Part shown: piece by piece, positions 62,657 through 64,000 of the stretch
How the letters are laid out: every line of letters starts with the position of its first letter
How positions within the stretch are numbered: the first letter of the stretch is position 1
Assembly: GCF_002873135.1 (NCBI RefSeq)
Contig: NZ_MCVI01000017.1
Location: 76,191-140,190, forward strand
Direction of reading: 5' to 3'
DNA length: 64,000 nt
Origin: Shewanella sp. 10N.286.48.A6
GTDB lineage: Bacteria > Pseudomonadota > Gammaproteobacteria > Enterobacterales > Shewanellaceae
Made by a program: the position numbers and the translations under genes
Notes under the pieces: model-generated
What the model saw: only the letters and a program-made list of their open reading frames with translations
What the model was told of the DNA's origin: nothing
The model's database searches: none

Positions 62657-62927
62657 TGCCAAGGATGGCAAGAATGTCATTATTTGTCTGGAACAAATTT
62701 GACCAAAACATGGCGAAGTTTCACAGTGTGAAACGCTCTGAGCGAGAGGCAAGGATGCCGAACTGGCCGTTTAACATGGATGTTATTTGTTTTGGCAGAG
62801 CTTACATGGACCTTTTGATTTATATAAAGAGTGCAGCGTCTCGCAGTTGTATCTGCACAAAAGGTCGCTCTTTCACATCTGACCCATAGGGATTTGGGAA
62901 ATGTCATGATGATGTCGGGAACATCAT
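62657..62927 (+). ncRNA. Cluster of small hairpins with GGA loops (candidate structured RNA or repeat element)
   Basis: Three hairpins present loops AAGGAT, AAGGAT and ATGGAT on stems TGCC/GGCA (62657-62670), GGC/GCC (62748-62759) and AAC/GTT (62773-62784). Others are TTTCAC/GTGAAA (62719-62733), the long two-part arms GACCTTTTG and GTGCAG/CTGCAC (62809-62866), and ATGATGT/ACATCAT with loop CGGGA (62909-62927). The loops match the CsrA-type GGA motif. No promoter or terminator was found. It may instead be a repeat mosaic. Confidence 0.35.
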
Positions 62928-63493
62928 TGACCATGTGATCGCGACATTTGTATATCCTATACATCACCTGCGGCAGGCAATGGATTAAATTGAAGTAATG
63001 GACTACCGTAACGGATCCAATATAAATGAAGTATAAAGTTGGTGGTCGTAAAACATTTTGCCCCAAAATGAGTTGGTGCTAGCAATGGGATAATCAGCAT
63101 AACCTTACTTTTTCTAATCGATTATGACCGCCTTACTTGTCGTCCAAATGACTGGTTTCCTATACAGGTATAACTGATTTTCTCCAAATTGAGATAATTC
63201 TGGCGCCAAAGGATGCGTAAAATGAGCTTTTTACGCATCGATAATTTTGTAACATTCGAGAAAACCCATACATATCAATATCCTGCGAATTTTTTAAAGT
63301 GTTGTATAGACCGCGTAAACAAAGACGCATTCTTTTTCCGGCAGTATTTTGAGCAATACTTACATATTCTCGAAAATATTCAATTTACAACAAGGACTTA
63401 GCGGTGGTACCTTTGAAGTTTGAATTGAGCAGCCTGGAACATTATTGAACTGCTAATGAATAAGCTGTTATGTTTTTCTAGAGATATCGAGCT
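62928..63493. other. Intergenic region before the GNAT gene
   Basis: About 570 bp. A 62-codon frame at 63213-63401 has no ribosome site and no recognised family, so it is not called. No integron attC-like site could be confirmed. Confidence 0.4.
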
Positions 63494-63985
63494 ATGAACA
63501 TTAGAGAAGCGACTAAAGCAGATTGGGAAAGCATCTGGCCAATTTTCAGTGAAATAGTGTCTGCTGGAGAAACGTATGCCTACGATCCAGAAACTACCAA
63601 GGAGCAGGCAGAGAGAATTTGGTTGGAATCACCAAGAAAGGTTTTTGTCTTCGAAGAAGAAGGGTTAACTCTAGGCACTTATTATCTGAAGACAAATCAG
63701 GCTGGGCCTGGAAATCACGTCTGTAATTGCGGTTATATGGTTTCCACTGCAGCCAGAGGCAGAGGGCTAGCTACCACAATGTGTGAGCATTCCCAGAGAG
63801 TAGCTACAGAGCTAGGATATAAAGCTATGCAATTTAACTTTGTGGCTTCAAGCAATGAAGGTGCAATTCGTTTATGGACTAAGCTCGGGTTTGAGACTGT
63901 TGGGCAGCTTCCAAAGGCTTTTAATCACCCATCATTAGGCTATGTAAACGCGTTAGTCATGTACAAATGGCTAGTCAAACCATAA
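63494..63985 (+). CDS. GNAT-family N-acetyltransferase
   Basis: The 163-residue protein starts MNIREATKADWESIWPIFSE and has the acetyl-CoA-binding motif (YMVSTAARGRGLATTMCEHS, with R-G-x-G-L/A) and the late motif FNFVASSNEGAIRLWTKLGF ET. It resembles L-amino-acid or phosphinothricin-type N-acyltransferases, but the substrate is unknown. It stands alone after a long repeat-rich region, which suggests an accessory gene. Confidence 0.88.
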   Translation: MNIREATKADWESIWPIFSEIVSAGETYAYDPETTKEQAERIWLESPRKVFVFEEEGLTLGTYYLKTNQAGPGNHVCNCGYMVSTAARGRGLATTMCEHSQRVATELGYKAMQFNFVASSNEGAIRLWTKLGFETVGQLPKAFNHPSLGYVNALVMYKWLVKP

Positions 63986-64000
63986 TCGGGTAGCCGGAGG

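Noticed and set aside
62680..63066. 128-codon minus-strand ORF
   Set aside because: It covers the hairpin cluster, and its composition (many Cys/His/Arg, no motif) fits a chance frame in structured repeat DNA.
63213..63401. 62-codon plus-strand ORF before the GNAT gene
   Set aside because: No ribosome site or recognised family; kept only as an intergenic note.
63402..63493. Possible integron attC site before the GNAT gene
   Set aside because: Some resemblance to attC ends by eye (GCGGTGGT..., GTTATG), but the paired core sites and inverted arms needed for attC could not be found.
1..64000. CRISPR arrays, prophage, rRNA or complete insertion sequences
   Set aside because: No regularly spaced repeat-spacer pattern, no transposase or phage gene and no rRNA was seen. 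Tandem arrays here have no spacers.

Overview
This window looks like a Shewanella chromosome (Gammaproteobacteria, Alteromonadales). The evidence is a single polar-flagellum locus in the Vibrio/Shewanella order with FlrA/FlrB/FlrC regulators, two tandem flagellins, FlgO/FlgP/FlgT accessory genes and a FlaI-type gene; an LldEFG lactate-oxidation operon; a cydABX cytochrome bd operon; and a base composition that looks moderately AT-rich by eye (not computed). The species was not determined.

Region 1 (1-31,632): flagellar and chemotaxis genes. Minus strand, in transcription order: cheV, cheR, flgBCDE, flgFGHIJKL, two flagellins, flaG-fliD-flaI-fliS, flrA, flrBC and fliEFGH (fliH is cut by the window start). 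Divergent from cheV on the plus strand lie flgA-flgM-flgN, then flgP/flgO (minus) and flgT (plus). I could place a promoter hierarchy by eye. Sigma-54 type -24/-12 elements precede fliE, flrB, flaG, flgF, flgB, flgA and flgT. Sigma-28 (FliA) elements precede the second flagellin, flgM and flgO. This fits FlrA -> FlrBC/FliA -> late genes, with FlgM as anti-sigma-28.

Region 2 (31,689-47,777): a tRNA-Arg(CCU), then housekeeping and accessory genes. These are a YegP-like protein, a membrane thioredoxin, a secreted EEP-fold nuclease/phosphatase, a glutathione transferase-like protein, a U32 peptidase-family protein, an Aer-like chemoreceptor, a small cytosolic protein, a chalcone-isomerase-like periplasmic protein and an outer-membrane barrel. 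A TetR repressor follows, divergent from an RND efflux adaptor/permease pair, with two matching dyad operators between them.

Region 3 (47,804-56,900): a LysR gene broken by a 14-bp tandem repeat, the lldEFG operon, an intact LysR gene, a fused remnant of a histidine kinase and a chemoreceptor, a DM13-domain protein, and cydABX including the 41-residue CydX. An FNR-type box lies upstream of cydA.

Region 4 (56,900-64,000): sparse and repeat-rich. It holds a candidate 23-codon ORF inside a structured transcript, a cyclase-like metal-dependent hydrolase between two tandem-repeat arrays, a TonB-dependent receptor with a near-consensus Zur box, a Zur-like Fur-family gene, a long repeat/hairpin region that includes three hairpins with CsrA-type GGA loops, and a GNAT acetyltransferase. 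The receptor plus Zur pair suggests zinc or zincophore uptake. The tiny ORF and the GGA hairpin cluster are the least explained structures. All calls come from reading the sequence; no database search was run.
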